Below are positions 1-6,893 of a stretch of DNA of 22,917 nucleotides, piece by piece. Source of the DNA: Methylibium sp035476815 (GTDB taxonomy: Bacteria; Pseudomonadota; Gammaproteobacteria; Burkholderiales; Burkholderiaceae_C); NCBI GenBank assembly GCA_035476815.1, contig DATILD010000035.1, positions 1 to 22,917 on the forward strand. The letters are read 5' to 3'. The notes beneath the pieces are model-generated. The model made no database searches and was not told the DNA's origin. It saw only the letters and a list, made by a program, of their open reading frames with translations. Position numbers and translations under genes: made by a program. The first letter of the stretch is position 1. Every line of letters starts with the position of its first letter.

Positions 1-304
1 CGTGATGCTGGTGGACCTGCGGCCGAAGAACCTGACGGGCAAGGAGGCCGAGGCCTTCCTGGGTGCGGCGCACATGACCTGCAACAAGAACGGCATCCCG
101 AACGACCCGCAAAAGCCGATGGTCACCAGCGGCATCCGGCTCGGGAGCCCGGCGATGACCACGCGCGGGTTCAAGGAGGAGCAGGCGATCCAGACCGCCC
201 ACCTGATCGCCGACGTGCTCGACAACCCCCGCGACGAGGCCAACCTGGCCGCCGTGCGCGCCAAGGTCGCCGCACTCACCAAGGACTTCCCGGTTTACCG
301 CTGA
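1..304 (+). CDS. glyA: Serine hydroxymethyltransferase, C-terminal fragment
   Basis: This is the last 100 or so residues of the PLP enzyme that interconverts serine and glycine while charging tetrahydrofolate with a one-carbon unit in the cytoplasm. The reading frame is open to the left window edge, so the catalytic lysine and most of the enzyme lie outside. Recognisable C-terminal motifs are LVDLRPKNLTGKEAE, the segment NGIPNDPQKPMVTSGIRLG and GSPAMTTRGFKEEQ, followed by the usual helical tail ending in DFPVYR. The valine or methionine at the edge is not a real start. nrdR follows 21 nt later, a common proteobacterial gene order. Confidence 0.97.
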   Translation, partial: VMLVDLRPKNLTGKEAEAFLGAAHMTCNKNGIPNDPQKPMVTSGIRLGSPAMTTRGFKEEQAIQTAHLIADVLDNPRDEANLAAVRAKVAALTKDFPVYR

Positions 305-325
305 CCGGGGACGACGGCCGACGTC

Positions 326-769
326 ATGCGCTGCCCCTTCTGCAGCCACGAGGACACCCAGGTCGCCGAGACCCGGGAGTCCGACGAGGGCGACGTCATC
401 CGCCGTCGACGGCGCTGTCCGTCCTGCGACAAGCGCTTCACGACCTACGAGCGCGCCGAGCTGGCGATGCCGGCGGTCGTGAAGAAGGACGGCAGCCGCA
501 GCGAGTTCGACCGCGCCAAGATCCGGGCGTCGATGATGCTGGCACTGCGCAAGCGGCCGGTGAGCATCGACCAGGTCGACGCGGCGCTCGGCCGCATCGA
601 GGAGAAGCTGCTCGCCACCGGCGCCAACGAGCTGCCCTCGGCCAAGATCGGCGAGATGGTGATGCGCGAGCTGAAGAAGCTCGACAAGGTCGCCTACGTG
701 CGCTTCGCCAGCGTCTACCGCAGCTTCGAGGGGGTGGACGAGTTCAGCCGGTTGATCAAGGACATCTGA
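326..769 (+). CDS. nrdR: Transcriptional repressor NrdR
   Basis: NrdR is the nucleotide-sensing repressor of ribonucleotide reductase genes. It has an N-terminal zinc ribbon that binds NrdR boxes and an ATP-cone that reads dATP/ATP. The 147-residue length is normal. The zinc ligands are Cys3, Cys6, Cys31 and Cys34 (MRCPFC and RCPSCDKRFTTYER). The ATP-cone runs from about residue 49 (VVKKDGSRSEFDRAKI) to about 139, ending in YVRFASVYRSF. The ATG at 326 is chosen because CPFC must sit at the extreme N-terminus. No strong ribosome binding site is visible and the gene is probably co-transcribed with glyA. A pilin cluster starts 117 nt downstream. Confidence 0.97.
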   Translation: MRCPFCSHEDTQVAETRESDEGDVIRRRRRCPSCDKRFTTYERAELAMPAVVKKDGSRSEFDRAKIRASMMLALRKRPVSIDQVDAALGRIEEKLLATGANELPSAKIGEMVMRELKKLDKVAYVRFASVYRSFEGVDEFSRLIKDI

Positions 770-773
770 GCCT

Positions 774-787
774 CCCCCGGCCGGGGG
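774..787. repeat. GC palindrome after nrdR
   Basis: A perfect 14-base self-complementary sequence (five C, GG, CC, five G) lies just after the nrdR stop codon. It could contribute to transcript ending between nrdR and the pilin operon, but no T-tract follows, so a terminator role is only a guess. Confidence 0.3.
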
Positions 788-886
788 TCGCTCCTCCGGG
801 GCCCTCGCGCGGGCGACGCGCGCCGCGGCGACGACGCCTAGATTGGATGCATCGATCCACAACGATGCCATCCAGGGAGGGCGGTC

Positions 887-1420
887 ATGGGCAAGCAGAC
901 ACAACGGGGATTCACACTGGTCGAAGCAGGCACGGCGATGACGATCACGGTCGCGGCGCTGGTCACCGCCATCAGCGGCTTCGGTGGCGTGGTGCAGAAA
1001 CGGCACACCGAGGGGGTTGCGGCCGAGTTGGCCGCCGACCTGCAATTCGTGCGCACCGAGGCAGTGGCACGCAACCGCGGTGTGCGGCTCAGCTTCGACA
1101 GCCAGCCCGACGGCGCGCGCTGCTATGTGATCCACACGGGGGCGGCCGGCGACTGCACCTGTGGCACGACCGGCCCCGCGTTGTGCAGCGGTGACGCCGT
1201 CGAGGTCAAGACGGTATTGCTGCCGGCCGACGGGCGAACCACCGTGCGCGCCAACGTCGCTTCGATGTACTACGACCCGGTACGTGCGACGGTCAGCCCG
1301 ACGGCGACGATCCGCGTCGTGGGGTCGGACGGCCGTGAACTGCGTCACGTCGTCAACATTCTCGGCCGTGTGCGGACCTGCGCTGCGGCGGGTGACTGGG
1401 CCGGCTATCGCGCTTGCTGA
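887..1420 (+). CDS. FimT/GspH-type minor pseudopilin
   Basis: This is a type IV pilin-like protein of 177 residues. It has a prepilin peptidase site after Gly8 (RG|FTLVE, with Glu at +5) and a hydrophobic N-terminal helix at about residues 9-33. The beta-rich C-terminal domain closes with GRVRTC and a terminal Cys pair, as in FimT/GspH proteins, which act in the priming tip complex of type IV pili or type II secretion pseudopili. The ATG at 887 is supported by an AGGGAGG ribosome binding site at 874-880. It heads a cluster of six pilin-like genes. It is less similar to canonical FimT than the paralogue at 1963, and its hydrophobic helix is polar in places (AGTAMTITVAA). Whether it serves a pilus or a secretion system cannot be decided from sequence alone. 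Confidence 0.85.
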   Translation: MGKQTQRGFTLVEAGTAMTITVAALVTAISGFGGVVQKRHTEGVAAELAADLQFVRTEAVARNRGVRLSFDSQPDGARCYVIHTGAAGDCTCGTTGPALCSGDAVEVKTVLLPADGRTTVRANVASMYYDPVRATVSPTATIRVVGSDGRELRHVVNILGRVRTCAAAGDWAGYRAC

Positions 1421-1423
1421 CGC

Positions 1424-1459
1424 GTCGACATGGCGGCCGCGGGTCGACCGAGCGGCCGC
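1424..1459 (+). repeat. Imperfect tandem repeat between fimT-like gene and pilE
   Basis: Two 17-nt units spaced 19 nt apart (1424-1440 and 1443-1459) share the pattern GTCGACNNRGCGGCCGC, matching at 14 of 17 positions. The GCGGCCGC cores are self-complementary and could pair with each other to form a hairpin. The element lies 4 nt after the upstream stop codon and about 50 nt before the proposed leaderless pilE promoter, so it may punctuate the transcript. Function unknown. Confidence 0.45.
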
Positions 1460-1510
1460 CGCGGGGCGATGGACGGCACGCGAGCGCCGCGTCACCGGTC
1501 CTCGACGATC

Positions 1511-1522
1511 GACAATCCGTGC
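1511..1522 (+). promoter_or_regulatory. Candidate leaderless promoter of pilE
   Basis: GACAAT at 1511-1516 is a plausible -10 hexamer with only 6 nt between it and the ATG at 1523. The predicted transcript would start at or next to the start codon, in keeping with the absence of a Shine-Dalgarno sequence. No convincing -35 is seen. Nearly the same arrangement precedes ribE and ribBA. Confidence 0.4.
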
Positions 1523-1963
1523 ATGATGAAAGTGCCCCGCCTCATCCAAGTGCTGCCGGTGCGAGCCCGCGGCTTCACGCTCATCGAACTGATGATCGTG
1601 CTGGTCGTCATCGCGGTCCTGGCAGCGATCGCCTACCCCGGCTACCAGAGTCAGATTCGCAAGTCCCGAAGGGCCGCGGCGGTCGAGGCCATTTCTGCTG
1701 TGCAGCAGGCCCAGGAGCGCTGGCGCGCGAACAACGCCACGTACACCGGCACGATCGGCTCCGGCGGCCTTGATCTGCCGGCGACCAGCACCGGTGGCTA
1801 TTACAACCTCAGCATCAGCGGTGCGACCGGTGCCGCCTATGTCGTGACGGCCGCCGCGGCCAGCGGCACGAGCCAGGCTGGTGACACCGGCTGCACCTCG
1901 ATGGTGATGACCGTGTCCAACGGCACCGGCACCCCCACCCCCACCGCCTGCTGGAGCCGCTGA
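1523..1963 (+). CDS. pilE: PilE/ComP-like type IV pilin
   Basis: This is a 146-residue type IVa pilin with cleavage after Gly17 (RARG|FTLIE) and the classic helix FTLIELMIVLVVIAVLAAI, followed by AYPGYQSQIRKSRRA. The middle AVQQAQERWRANNATYTG and the C-terminal layout C124...C143-W, spanning TVSNGTGTPTPTACW, fit the PilE/ComP (PF16732-like) group of short pilins. Members of that group include DNA-uptake pilins, but DNA binding here is not demonstrated. ATG 1523 is preferred over 1430 because it gives a normal leader length and lies just after a -10-like hexamer; ATG 1526 is also possible. The stop overlaps the next start by one base (TGATG). The major pilin of this organism may be encoded elsewhere. 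Confidence 0.88.
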   Translation: MMKVPRLIQVLPVRARGFTLIELMIVLVVIAVLAAIAYPGYQSQIRKSRRAAAVEAISAVQQAQERWRANNATYTGTIGSGGLDLPATSTGGYYNLSISGATGAAYVVTAAAASGTSQAGDTGCTSMVMTVSNGTGTPTPTACWSR

Positions 1964-2421
1964 TGCGTCGCGCCGGGGGGTTCACGGTGATCGAGCTGCT
2001 GATGGTGGTGGTGCTCACGGCCATCGTGCTGGTCGTCGTCGTGCCGGGCTTCGGCGATCTGCTCGAGCGTCGGCGCGTCGAAGGCGTCGCCAACGACCTC
2101 AGCACCGACATGCAGTACGCGCGCTCGGAGTCGGTGAGCCGGCGTGTCGACGTTGCTCTGACGACCGCCGCTGACGGACTCTCCTATCAGATCACCGGCA
2201 TCCCGGTCACCAAGACGGTGACGCTGCCCACCGGCATCACCGTCACCGCCAGCACGACGCTCACCTACACCGCTCTGCGTGGCATCCCGAACCAGAGCGA
2301 CGTCACCATCAACGTCACGAGCACGCGCACGGCCGCCGAGATGCGCTTGATCTCCAACTTCATGGGCCGCGTGCAGCTGTGCTCTCCCAGCGGCTCCCTC
2401 AAGGGGTACACGACATGCTGA
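1963..2421 (+). CDS. fimT: FimT/GspH-type minor pilin
   Basis: A 152-residue pseudopilin with a very short leader cleaved after Gly6 (GG|FTVIE), a long hydrophobic helix (VIELLMVVVLTAIVLVVVV) and PGFGDLLERRRVEGVANDLSTD, which is the characteristic FimT region. The C-terminus (SNFMGRVQLCSPSG...GYTTC) again shows the GRV-x-C signature. It overlaps pilE by one base and pilW by 7 bases, so translational coupling is likely. It is the second FimT-like gene in this cluster. In known systems these proteins join PilV, PilW and PilX in the priming complex at the pilus tip, and some FimT proteins bind DNA during transformation. Confidence 0.88.
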   Translation: MRRAGGFTVIELLMVVVLTAIVLVVVVPGFGDLLERRRVEGVANDLSTDMQYARSESVSRRVDVALTTAADGLSYQITGIPVTKTVTLPTGITVTASTTLTYTALRGIPNQSDVTINVTSTRTAAEMRLISNFMGRVQLCSPSGSLKGYTTC

Positions 2422-3110
2422 GGACGACCCTGCACCGCCCGGCCGCCGGCCGCTTGGACCAGCGCGGCCTGTCGATGGTCGAGGTACTGGTCGGTATCGC
2501 CATCGGCCTGGTGCTGGTGGGCGGCGTGCTGAGCCTGTTCGCCACCAACCTGACCAATGCCCGACGCATGCTGGTCGAAGCGCGCGTCAACCAGGACCTG
2601 CGCGTTGCCGCCGACCTGATCGCGCGCGACCTGCGCCGCGCCTCCTACTGGCAGAACGCGATCAGCGGCACCACCGTGGTCACTGGCGCCACGACACCGG
2701 TCCGCAACCCCTATCGCGCCGTCGCCGCCGACGTGGCAGCGTCGCAGATCGACTACACGTTCTCGCGCGACGGGACCGAGAACGACGCCATCGACGGCAA
2801 CGAGCGCTTCGGTTTCCGCCGTAACGGCACCACGATCCAGATGCAGACCTCGCAGGACACCTGGCAGACGGTCACCGACCCGACCGTGATGGAGATCCTC
2901 GGCCTGACGATCGAGCCCTTCTCGGTCGACGTCGATGCACGGGCCTCCTGTGCCGTGACCTGCGTCGGCGCCGGTTGTCCGGTCGTGACCGTGCGCCACT
3001 ACCGCCTCACGCTGCTGGCGCGGGCCGCGTCGGACACCGACGTCGTGCGCCAGCTCGTCTCGCACGTCAAGGTTCGCAACGACAGCATCGCGGGCACCTG
3101 CCCTGCCTGA
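2415..3110 (+). CDS. pilW: Type IV pilus assembly protein PilW
   Basis: This minor pilin has 231 residues. The cleavage site follows Gly18 (DQRG|LSMVE, Glu at +5) and the helix VEVLVGIAIGLVLVGGVLSLF is typical of PilW. Then comes the PilW region RVNQDLRVAADLIARDLRRASYW, where the double-Arg run precedes a conserved Tyr-Trp. The start at 2415 (not 2379) is supported by AAGGGG at 2401-2406 and by overlap with the fimT stop. Cys residues around 2949-2980 (CAVTCVGAGC) may form disulphides. It works with PilX, PilV and FimT at the pilus tip. Confidence 0.9.
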   Translation: MLRTTLHRPAAGRLDQRGLSMVEVLVGIAIGLVLVGGVLSLFATNLTNARRMLVEARVNQDLRVAADLIARDLRRASYWQNAISGTTVVTGATTPVRNPYRAVAADVAASQIDYTFSRDGTENDAIDGNERFGFRRNGTTIQMQTSQDTWQTVTDPTVMEILGLTIEPFSVDVDARASCAVTCVGAGCPVVTVRHYRLTLLARAASDTDVVRQLVSHVKVRNDSIAGTCPA

Positions 3111-3123
3111 CGGGAGCCCCTCC

Positions 3124-4422
3124 ATGTACCTCCTGCCATCTCCTCACGCGCTCCGCGCGCGTCAACGCGGCGTCGGTGCGCTGGCCGTATCGCTGCTGCT
3201 GCTGTTCGCCTCGTCGATCGTCGTCTTCTACCTGAACCGCGGGCTGATCTTCGAGCAGAAGACCTCCGCCAACCAGGTGCGCTCGACCCTCGCATTCGAG
3301 ATGGCGGAGGCCGGCATCGAATGGGCCACCGGCATGCTCAACACCACCGATCCGGTCTCCGCCACCTGCGGCGACCTGAACGCGGCCGGCCCGTCGTTCC
3401 GTCGCCGCTACATCCAGACCGGCTTTCCGGGCAACCTGGGTGTGTCGTCCGCCACGACCACCTTCCCCGGCTGCAAGGTCGATGGCACGACGCTGACCTG
3501 CAGCTGCCCGGCGGTCGCCGCCGCGACATCGCTCGGGACCACCGTGCTGCCAGGATTCACCGTGGCCTTCACCGACGTAGCCGGCGACCCGATCGCCGTG
3601 CGCCTGACGGCCACGGGTTGCACGGCCCAGGCCGGCGCGTGCACCGCGGCGAACTCCGCCAACAGCGATGCGACCGCGACGATCTCGGTGATCCTGAAGA
3701 ACGTGCCGACGCTGCGCGCCGCGCCGTCGTCGGCGATCACCTGCGGCACGAGCTGCAGCCTTGGCGGCTCGTTCAACGTCATCAACCAGGAGGTGTCGAG
3801 CAACGGCTACCTGGTGAACGCCGGCACCACCATCACCGACGGCGGCGGCGTGTCGCTGCAGACCATTCCCGGCCAACCGGTCGAGAACGCCCTCATCGCC
3901 GACGACGACTCGCTCAACGCGCTGGCCTCGGCCGACCCGACCTGCAGCAGTTCGGCGATGTTCCAGACCTACTTCGGCACGACGATGGAGGACTACGCCG
4001 CCAGCGACGACGTGACCACCATCCCCAATTGCACCAACCCGGCCGCCTGCGGCGCGGCCATCTGGGCCGCCTACACGAACGACAACGCACGCTCCTTCTA
4101 CTTTCCCGACGGCGTGGAGCTGAATAACAGCGCCCCCTTCACCGTGCTCGGTGCCGCGGGCTCGGACGCGGTGCGGTTCGTGTCGCCGGCCGGGATCAAC
4201 ATCAACGGCAACATCACGATCAACGGCCTGCTGTTCTCCAACAGCGCCCAGTTCGACGACCTGGGCACCGGTACGGCCGATGTCAACGGCGCGCTGATCA
4301 CCTGCGCCGCGTACCAGAACAACGGCAACGGCACGGTCCGCTACACCTCGGCCAACCTCGGCGGCACGGGGCTGTCGTCCGGGCTGATGGTCCGGGTGCC
4401 GGGCAGCTGGCGCGACTTCTGA
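3124..4422 (+). CDS. pilX: PilX-like pilus assembly protein, unusually long
   Basis: The N-terminus RQRGVGALAVSLLLLFASSI followed by VVFYLNRG matches the PilX N-terminal domain. As usual for PilX it lacks the Glu at +5 of the mature protein. The conserved SANQVRSTLAFEMAEAGIEWA follows. At 432 residues it is roughly twice the usual PilX length. The extra C-terminal part is Cys-, Ser-, Thr- and Asn-rich, with short beta-type repeats (GININGNITINGLLFSNSAQ) suggesting a beta-helical or adhesin-like domain. The start is supported by GGGAG at 3112-3116, 13 nt after the pilW stop begins a short gap. With no PilY1 gene here, the enlarged PilX might carry surface-exposed functions, but that is inference. 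Confidence 0.85.
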   Translation: MYLLPSPHALRARQRGVGALAVSLLLLFASSIVVFYLNRGLIFEQKTSANQVRSTLAFEMAEAGIEWATGMLNTTDPVSATCGDLNAAGPSFRRRYIQTGFPGNLGVSSATTTFPGCKVDGTTLTCSCPAVAAATSLGTTVLPGFTVAFTDVAGDPIAVRLTATGCTAQAGACTAANSANSDATATISVILKNVPTLRAAPSSAITCGTSCSLGGSFNVINQEVSSNGYLVNAGTTITDGGGVSLQTIPGQPVENALIADDDSLNALASADPTCSSSAMFQTYFGTTMEDYAASDDVTTIPNCTNPAACGAAIWAAYTNDNARSFYFPDGVELNNSAPFTVLGAAGSDAVRFVSPAGININGNITINGLLFSNSAQFDDLGTGTADVNGALITCAAYQNNGNGTVRYTSANLGGTGLSSGLMVRVPGSWRDF

Positions 4423-4457
4423 CCATCGCCCTCGAAGAGTCTTCAGGAGTTCCGACC

Positions 4458-5657
4458 ATGCGCACCCTCCGCCCCCGTTCGCAGCGTGGCTTCACGATCA
4501 TCGAGGCATTGATTGCGCTGCTGGTCATGGCCTTCGGCATGCTGTCACTCGCCGGCATGCAGGTGATGTTGTCGCGCAACGGCGATTTCGCGAAGCAGCG
4601 CGCCGAGGCCCTGCGGCTGGCACAGGATCGCCTGGAGCGCCTGCGCGCCTTCGACGGCGTCGGGTCCGGAACGATCGACTGGAACAACCTGCCGGTGGCG
4701 GCCGAGACCTTCAACGGCAACACCAACGCGACGTTCACGGTCACCGGCGCCCTGGCCGGTGCGACCACCGACGCGATGCGCCCGCTCACCATCACGGTGG
4801 CCTGGACCGACCGGACCGGGACGGCACAGACGCTGGTGCTCCCGTCGGTGATCTCGAAGACCAATCCGGAGACCATCGGTCTGGTCGCCAACCCGCTGCC
4901 CTTGAACCAGCCCTTGCGGCGACCGAAGAACCGCAACATCAACATCCCGATCCCGGCCATCGACCTCGGCAACGGCGAGAGTGCGACGCAGTTCAGCCCG
5001 ACCTTCGCGATCGTGTACAGCAACACGACCGGCGGCGTGGTGCGGCTGTGCACATTGCCCAACATCACGACCGCGACGGCAGACGACATCAATGACGCGA
5101 TCGATGCGAACGCCTGCACCTCCGTGACCGGCTACATCGTCGCGGGCTACATCCGGCGCAGCGATTCGAGCATCACGTGGCCGACAGGCATCGCCCATGG
5201 GATCACGCGCATCAATGACCTGGCCGGCCAACCGATCCGCTGCCTGTTCACCGACGCGATCGATCAGAACACCCAGGCAACGATCGCGAACTACAAGTAC
5301 TACCTGTGCGTCGTGCCTTTGGCTGAGCCGAGCGACGGAACGGCCGCGCGCTGGGGCGGCACCATCAAGCTCGGCGACGTGGTGACGACGAGCGACTATG
5401 TCGTCTGCCGCTACCAGTACACGCAGACCGACATCGACACCAACGAACGCAACGTCCAGCCCTACGTGAACGTCGCCAAGTCGATCGACGAGCAGAACTA
5501 CTGGATCACCAACAGCAGCAGTACCGACTGCACGACCATCAGCACGAACCCGCCCGGCCTCAACATGACCGGCGTGTCGCAAGGCGTGCTGCACCAGAAC
5601 TGCCGTAGCAGCAACTCGGCGAACCACGCCACCGAATGCCCGGTGACGTCACCTTGA
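4458..5657 (+). CDS. pilV: PilV-like minor pilin with long C-terminal domain
   Basis: A prepilin leader is cut after Gly11 (SQRG|FTIIE). The helix FTIIEALIALLVMAFGMLSL and the following AGMQVMLSRNGDFAKQRAEALRLAQDRLE are characteristic of PilV. At 399 residues it is about twice the length of a typical PilV. The C-terminal extension, from about residue 130, is rich in Asn, Thr and Cys (more than ten Cys) and I recognise no domain in it. AGGAG at 4445-4449 precedes the ATG at 4458 with good spacing. It is the last gene of the cluster; its stop is one base from the proposed ribD GTG. Base composition here is clearly less GC-rich than in the downstream rib genes. Confidence 0.82.
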   Translation: MRTLRPRSQRGFTIIEALIALLVMAFGMLSLAGMQVMLSRNGDFAKQRAEALRLAQDRLERLRAFDGVGSGTIDWNNLPVAAETFNGNTNATFTVTGALAGATTDAMRPLTITVAWTDRTGTAQTLVLPSVISKTNPETIGLVANPLPLNQPLRRPKNRNINIPIPAIDLGNGESATQFSPTFAIVYSNTTGGVVRLCTLPNITTATADDINDAIDANACTSVTGYIVAGYIRRSDSSITWPTGIAHGITRINDLAGQPIRCLFTDAIDQNTQATIANYKYYLCVVPLAEPSDGTAARWGGTIKLGDVVTTSDYVVCRYQYTQTDIDTNERNVQPYVNVAKSIDEQNYWITNSSSTDCTTISTNPPGLNMTGVSQGVLHQNCRSSNSANHATECPVTSP

Positions 5658-5658
5658 C

Positions 5659-6780
5659 GTGAGCGACGTTGACCGCGATACCGCCGATCACGCGGCATCC
5701 CTTGCGCTCGATTCGATCGGTCGTTCCGAACCGAATCCTCGCGTCGGCTGCGCGATCGTCTCGCCGACCGGCGAGACGATCGCGACTGGCAGCACGCAGC
5801 GCGCGGGCGGGCCGCACGCCGAGGTCGTGGCCCTCCGTGCCGCGGGTCAGCAGGCACGTCGTTCAACGGTTTACGTCAGCCTCGAACCCTGCTCCCACCA
5901 CGGCCGCACGCCACCCTGCTGCGATGCACTGATCGCCGCCGGCGTCGCCCGCGTCGTGATCGCGATCCAGGACCCCAACCCCCTGGTCGCCGGCCGCGGC
6001 ATCGAGCGCCTGCGCGCCGCTGGCATCGAGGTCACCGTATTGCCGCCCGACGACCCCGCCGCGGTCGCGTCGCGCGAGCTCAACATCGGCTTCTTCTCCC
6101 GCATGATCCGCAAGCGTCCCTGGGTGCGGATGAAGATCGCCGCCTCGCTCGACGGCCGCACGGCGCTCGACAACGGCGCCAGCCAATGGATCACCGGCGA
6201 GGCCGCACGCACCGACGGCCATGCCTGGCGCAAGCGCGCCGGCGCGGTGCTGACCGGCATCGGCACCGTGCTCGACGACGACCCGCGGCTCGATGTCCGC
6301 CTGGTGCCGACCGAGGTGCAGCCCAAGCGGGTCGTGGTCGATTCGCGGCTCGAGATCCCGCTCGACGCCCGCATCCTGCAGTCGCCGGGCGAGGCGCTGG
6401 TCTACACGGCACTCGACCCGGTCGAGGCCGGCCCCAAGGCCGCCGCGCTGGCCGAGCGCGGCGCGACGGTCGTCGCCTGCCCCGGAGCCGGCGGCAAGGT
6501 CGACCTCGCGGCCATGCTCGACGACCTGGCCAAGCGCGAGGTCAACGAACTGCACGTCGAGGCCGGCCACAAGCTCAACGGCTCGCTGGTGCAGGCCGGA
6601 CTGGTCGACGAGTTCCTGGTCTACCTCGCGCCGACGCTGCTCGGCCGCGGCCGCGAGATGGCGCTGTTCGGGCCGCTCGCGTCGCTGGCCGAGGGCGTCG
6701 CGCTCGAGTTCCGGGACGTCGAGCGCGTGGGCAACGACCTGCGGGTGATCGCCCGTCCGCCGGGGCGCGCGGCCTTCTGA
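5659..6780 (+). CDS. ribD: Bifunctional riboflavin deaminase/reductase RibD
   Basis: RibD deaminates the pyrimidine from GTP breakdown and then reduces its ribosyl side chain, the second and third steps of riboflavin synthesis. The length, 373 residues, is normal. The N-terminal zinc deaminase domain shows PNPRVGC (25-31), HAE (His53, Glu55) and EPCSHHGRTPPCC with zinc ligands Cys78 and Cys87. The reductase domain starts near residue 153 (RPWVRMKIAASLDGRTAL) and includes SQWITGEAARTD and ELHVEAGHKLNGSL. The GTG start at 5659 lies one base after the pilV stop; no good ribosome binding site is seen, so coupling with pilV is possible. The first 60 codons share the lower GC content of the pilin genes. 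Confidence 0.95.
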   Translation: MSDVDRDTADHAASLALDSIGRSEPNPRVGCAIVSPTGETIATGSTQRAGGPHAEVVALRAAGQQARRSTVYVSLEPCSHHGRTPPCCDALIAAGVARVVIAIQDPNPLVAGRGIERLRAAGIEVTVLPPDDPAAVASRELNIGFFSRMIRKRPWVRMKIAASLDGRTALDNGASQWITGEAARTDGHAWRKRAGAVLTGIGTVLDDDPRLDVRLVPTEVQPKRVVVDSRLEIPLDARILQSPGEALVYTALDPVEAGPKAAALAERGATVVACPGAGGKVDLAAMLDDLAKREVNELHVEAGHKLNGSLVQAGLVDEFLVYLAPTLLGRGREMALFGPLASLAEGVALEFRDVERVGNDLRVIARPPGRAAF

Positions 6781-6848
6781 GCCCCCAGGGCCGGGCTGCG
6801 CCCAGCCCGCCCCCCGCGGGGGTCAAGGAAACTTGGGGCGGCCCGGCG
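6781..6848 (+). repeat. Dispersed palindromic repeat, copy 1 (ribD-ribE spacer)
   Basis: Directly after the ribD stop is a 68-nt block with the layout GCCCCCAGG, a hairpin (CGGGCTG 6792-6798 with CAGCCCG 6803-6809), CCCCCCGCGGGGG, nine variable bases and CTTGGGGCGGCCCGGCG. A copy with the same order and spacing, but a different hairpin, lies inside the oxoprolinase gene at 20484-20550 on the minus strand. The variable nine bases take part in a further perfect 10-bp inverted repeat, TCAAGGAAAC (6823-6832) and GTTTCCTTGA (6848-6857). Confidence 0.75.
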
Positions 6849-6877
6849 TTTCCTTGAGAGGCGGGCCCGGCGCCGGG
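6823..6877 (+). repeat. Inverted repeats before ribE
   Basis: A perfect 10-bp inverted repeat (6823-6832 with 6848-6857, 15-nt loop) is followed by the 12-base palindrome CCCGGCGCCGGG at 6866-6877. Together with the repeat that starts at 6781 the whole ribD-ribE spacer is palindromic. It could end or process the ribD transcript, but there is no T-tract. I see no FMN riboswitch core in it. Confidence 0.5.
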
Positions 6878-6881
6878 CTGA

Positions 6882-6893
6882 GACAATCGGCCC
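6882..6893 (+). promoter_or_regulatory. Candidate leaderless promoter of ribE
   Basis: GACAAT at 6882-6887 lies exactly 6 nt before the ATG at 6894 and no Shine-Dalgarno sequence is present. The stretch ACAATCGGCCCATG resembles the pilE and ribBA starts. TTGAGA at 6854-6859 is too far away (22 nt) to be a good -35. Confidence 0.4.

Noticed and set aside
1424..1459. Vector or linker contamination suggested by SalI- and NotI-like sites
   Set aside because: Such hexamers and octamers are expected in high-GC DNA and the flanking genes form a continuous natural cluster.
2265..3125. Long minus-strand frame of 286 codons opposite the end of fimT and pilW
   Set aside because: It is the antisense of well-recognised pilin genes, has low-complexity composition typical of GC-rich shadow frames and no recognisable domain.
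4545..5627. 360-codon minus-strand frame opposite pilV
   Set aside because: Shadow of the pilV frame; rich in Arg, Gly, Asp and Val with no motifs, no ribosome binding site.
6781..6893. FMN riboswitch in front of ribE
   Set aside because: The 113 nt hold palindromic repeats but not the conserved FMN aptamer core; the 49-nt gap before ribBA is too short for one.
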